DNA from: Marisa cornuarietis
Lineage: Eukaryota; Mollusca; Gastropoda; Architaenioglossa; Ampullariidae
Length of the DNA stretch: 64,000 bases
Assembly: GCA_004794655.1 (NCBI GenBank)
Contig: SMMW01000196.1
Location: forward strand, 1 to 64,000
Reading direction: 5' to 3'
Shown here: one piece after another, positions 59,875 through 64,000 of the stretch
How the letters are laid out: the number at the start of each line of letters is the position of its first letter
How positions within the stretch are numbered: position 1 is the stretch's first letter
The notes under the pieces: generated by a model
Database searches by the model: none
Seen by the model: only the letters and a program-made list of their open reading frames with translations
What the model was told of the DNA's origin: nothing
Position numbers and translations under genes: made by a program

Positions 59875-62800
59875 TCTCCTAAGTATTGCACGAAAGAGAC
59901 GGGTACAGAGCGCTGCTTCCACATCCTAACCACAGCCGCCAAGCTTTACATGGGGCCTCGTTTTCACGGACAGCACGAGGAGCTTGAAAAATACATGTTT
60001 CCATGGCTTTCAAGAGACACAGAGGTATGCACACTGTGCCATCGCTACACCCTTCCCTGTATTAATCCTTCGAGTGAACTATACGTAAAGCAATGCGTAA
60101 AACTAAGAATTGACCCATGAATTTCACACTTCACAATAAAAATTGTCAAAATATGTTTAAAATCAGCAGTTGGCAGCATCTTCGTCTATATTACACTAAA
60201 CAGTCCCGTAATGTGCTTGAGGTTTTGCTAGATCTCTTTACAAACTTGTTTTATAAACCAGCTTTACTTCGCGACAGTCAAAACAACGGAATATTGACAA
60301 AATTTTGACAATCCCGTAAAGACTTCATTGAAGTTTGTTTAAAATCAGTAGTAATAAATGAAAACATGCATAATAGACTATCATTCAAAGGAACTACTTG
60401 ATCTTCACTTTTGTATGAAGATCACGGTTGATGCTTCATCAAAATATTGCACGAACAACTTTTCCGGCACCTACATCAACAAGAATAAAGAATATATTAT
60501 GAATTAAAGGAGTTGGCAGTTAAAGGGTTAAATAACCGCTAACGCCAAACTGGACATATCACGGACAGCACGTGGACCACGAAATGTTCGTGCTCCTAAG
60601 TATTGCACGAAAGAGACGGGTACAGAGCTCTGCTTCCACATCCTAACCACAGCCGCCAAGCTTTACATGGGGCCTCGTTATCACGGACAGCACGAGGAGC
60701 TTGAAAAATCCATGTTACCATGTCTTACAAGAGACACAGAGGTATGCACACTGTGCCACCGCTACACCCTTCCCTGTATTAATCCTTCGAGTGAACTAAA
60801 CGTAAAGCAATGCGTAAAACTAAGAATTGACCCATGAATTTCACACCACAATAAAAATTGTCAAAATATGTTTAAAATCAGCAGTTGGCAACATCTTCGT
60901 CTATATTACACTAAAAAGTCCCGTAATGTGCTTGAGGTTTTGCTAGATCCCTTTACAAACTTGTTTTATAAACCAGCTTTACTTCGCGACAGTCAAAACA
61001 ACGGAATATTGACAAAGTGTTAAAAAATCCCGTAAAAACTTCATTGAAGTAGTAATAAATGAAAACATGCATAATAGACTGTATCATTCAAAGGAACTAC
61101 TTGATCTTCACTTTTGTATGAAGATCACGGTTGATGCTTCATCAAATTATTGCAGGAACAACTTTTCCGGCACCTACATCAACAAGAATAAAGAATATAT
61201 TATGAATTAAAGGAGTTGGCAGTTAAAGGGTTAAATAACCGCTAACGCCAAACTTTACATAGCACGGACAGCACGTGGACCACGAAATGTTCGTGCTCCT
61301 AAGTATTGCACGAAAGAGACGGGTACAGAGCGCTGCTTCCACATCCTAACCACAGCCGCCAAGCTTTACATGGGGGCTCGTTATCACGGACAGCACGAGG
61401 AGCTTGAAAAACCCATGTTACCATGTCTTACAAGAGACACAGAGGTATGCACACTGTGCCACCGCTACACCCTTCCCTGTATTAATCCTTCGAGTGAACT
61501 ATACGTAAAGCAATGCGTAAAACTAAGAATTGACCCATGAATTTCACACTTCACAATAAAAATTGTCAAAATATGTTTAAAATCAGCGGTGGGCAGCATC
61601 TTCGTCTATATTACACTAAACAGTCCCGTAATGTGCTTGAGGTTTTGCTAGATCTCTTTACAAATTTGTTTTTATAAACCAGCTTTACTTCGCGACAGTC
61701 AAAACAACGGAATATTGACAAAATTTTAACAATCCCAAATAGATTTTATTGAAGTTTGGTTTGAAACAGTAGAAGTAAGTGTGAACATGCATAATAGACT
61801 GTATCATTCATAGAAACTACTTGATCTTCACTTTTGTACGAAGATCACGGTTGATGCTTCATCAATATATTACAGGAACAACTTTTTCGGCACCTACATC
61901 AGCAAGAATAAAGAATATTTTATGAATTAAATGAGGTGGCAGTTAAAGGGTTAAATAACCGCTAACGCCAAACTTGACATAGCACGGACAGCACGTGGAC
62001 CACGAAATATTCGTGGTCCTTAGTATATCACGAAAGAGACGGGTACAGAGCGCTGCTTCCACATCCTAACCACAGCCGCCAAGCTTTACATGGGGTCTCG
62101 TTATCACGGACAGCACTAGGAGATTGAAAAACCCATGTTACCATGTCTTACAAGAGACACAGAGGTATGCACACTGTGCCGCCGCTACACCCTTCCCTCA
62201 AATAAGCCTTCGAGTGAATTATACGTAAAGCAATGCGTAAAACTAAGAATTGACCCATCAACTTTACACTTCACAATAAAAATTGTCAAAATATGTTTAA
62301 AATCAGCGGTGGGCAGCATCTTCGTCTATATTACACTAAACAGTCCCGTAATGTGCTTGAGGCTTTGCTAGATCTCTTTACAAACTTGTTTTATAAACCA
62401 GCTTTACTTCGCGACAGTCAAAACAACGGAATATTGACTAAATTTTGACAATCCCGTAAAGACTTCATTGAAGTTTGTTTAAAATCAGTAGTAATAAATG
62501 AAAACATGCATAATAGACTGTATCATTCAAAGGAACTACTTGATCTTCACTTTTGTATGAAGATCACGGTTGATGCTTCATCAAAATATTGCAGGAACAA
62601 CTTTTCCGGCACCTACATCAACAAGAATAAAGAATATATTATGAATTAAAGGAGTTGGCAGTTAAAGGGTTAAATAACCGCTAACGCCAAACATGACATA
62701 GCACGGACAGCACGTGGACCACGAAATATTCGTGCTCCTAAGTATTGCACGAAAGAGACGGGTACAGAGCTCTGCTTCCACATCCTAACCACAGCCGCCA

Positions 62801-64000
62801 AGCTTTACATGGGGCCTCGTTATCACGGACAGCACGAGGAGCTTGAAAAATCCATGTTACCATGTCTTACAAGAGACACAGAGGTATGCACACTGTGCCA
62901 CCGCTACACCCTTCCCTGTATTAATCCTTCGAGTGAACTATACGTAAAGCAATGCGTAAAACTAAGAATTGACCCATGAATTTCACACTTCACAATAAAA
63001 ATTGTCAAAATATGTTTAAAATCAGCAGTTGGCAGCATCTTCGTCTATATTACACTAAACAGTCCCGTAATGTGCTTGAGGTTTTGCTAGATCTCTTTAC
63101 AAACTTGTTTTATAAACCAGCTTTACTTCGCGACGGTCAAAACAACGGAATATTGACAAAATTTTGACAATCCTGTGCGTAAAGACTTCATTGAAGTTTG
63201 TTTAAAATCAGTAGTAATAAATGAAAACATGCATAATAGACTGTATCATTCAAAGGAACTACTTGATCTTCACTTTTGTATGAAGATCACGGTTGATGCT
63301 TCATCAAAATATTGCAGGAACAACTTTTCCGGCACCTACATCAACAAGAATAAAGAATATATTATGAATTAAAATAGTTGGCAGTTAAAGGGTTAAATAA
63401 CCGCTAACGCCAAACTTGACATAGCACGGACAGCACGTGGACCACGAAATGTTCGTGCTCCTAAGTATTGCACGAAAGAGACGGGTACAGAGCGCTGCTT
63501 CCACATGCTAACCACAGCCGCCAAGCTTTACATGGGGCCTCGTTATCACGGACAGCACGAGGAGCTTGAAAAATCCATGTTACCATGTCTTACAAGAGAC
63601 ACAGAGGTATGCACACTGTGCCACCGCTACACCCTTCCCTGTATTAATCCTTCGAGTGAACTAAACGTAAAGCAATGCGTACAACTAAGAATTGACCCAT
63701 GAATTTCACACTTCACAATAAAAATTGTCAAAATATGTTTAAAATCAGCAGTTGGCAGCATCTTCGTCTATATTACACTAAACAGTCCCGTAATGTGCTT
63801 GAGGTTTTGCTAGATCTCTTTACAAACTTGTTTTATAAACCAGCTTTACTTCGCGACAGTCAAAACAACGGAATATTGACAAAATGTTAAAAAATCCTGT
63901 AAAGACTTAATTGAAGTAGTAATAAATGAAAACATGCATAATAGACTGTATCATTAAAGGGAACTACTTGATCTTCACTTTTGTATGAAGATCACGGTTG

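Larger units (their letters stand above)
31998..64000 (+). repeat. Satellite B: ~717-bp tandem array
   Basis: About 44 head-to-tail units, all in one orientation, continuing past the window end. Spacing between the same point in successive units is typically 716-719 bp (for example 50641, 51357, 52076, 52795, 53512). Shorter 705-bp forms lack ~14 bp: 'aaatgtt.aaaaatcc' with 'gaagtagtaataaatg' replaces the longer 'gaagtttgtttaaaatcag'. The left-edge unit (31998 to about 32640) is the most divergent and has an internal deletion, as expected at an array border. Neighbouring units right of about 50 kb are nearly identical; units between 32 and 44 kb are more mixed. Satellite B shares no obvious sequence with satellite A. 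Each unit has two long open frames and three hairpins. Confidence 0.97.

Noticed and set aside
33523..63890. About 27 near-identical 63-codon ORFs treated as a gene family
   Set aside because: They are the same segment of the satellite B unit copied by array homogenisation, with no independent promoter or start context seen.

Overview
The window is eukaryotic and almost free of host genes. Evidence for this is spliced coding fragments with GTAAGT donors, non-LTR retrotransposon relics, hAT and Harbinger-type DNA transposon remains, and two long satellite arrays. The APE-type LINE family with a C-terminal CCHC finger, the '(ATT)n'-tailed retroelement end and the MULE-type gene fragments fit an invertebrate animal, most likely a lophotrochozoan such as a mollusc. 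That assignment is an inference from sequence style, not from a search.

Layout. (1) 1-17946: satellite A, about 102 tandem monomers of ~176 bp. Two monomer types alternate to give a ~352-bp dimer, with one inverted monomer fragment (15998-16124) and several larger duplicated blocks. (2) 17956-31974: a ~14-kb island of dead mobile elements. It holds a HARBI1-like transposase relic abutting satellite A, a retroelement 3' tail, a complete 2.9-kb non-autonomous hAT element with a perfect 8-bp target duplication, and a nest of at least four fragments of one LINE family. It also holds spliced fragments of a MULE/SWIM-type transposase-derived gene broken by one of those LINEs, and a 907-bp terminal-inverted-repeat element that carries a 132-codon ORF. 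A ~95-bp sequence occurs near both inner edges of the island in opposite orientation (18605-18698 and 31880-31974). (3) 31998-64000: satellite B, about 44 head-to-tail units of ~717 bp, continuing past the window. Each unit carries two long overlapping open frames and three conserved hairpins, so it looks like a decayed gene fragment amplified into a satellite.

Nothing here forms a pathway. The biology is that of a repeat-dense, probably heterochromatic (possibly pericentromeric) locus: two unrelated satellites evolving by unequal exchange and conversion on either side of a transposon graveyard. The least explained object is satellite B, whose open frames resemble no family I can name.
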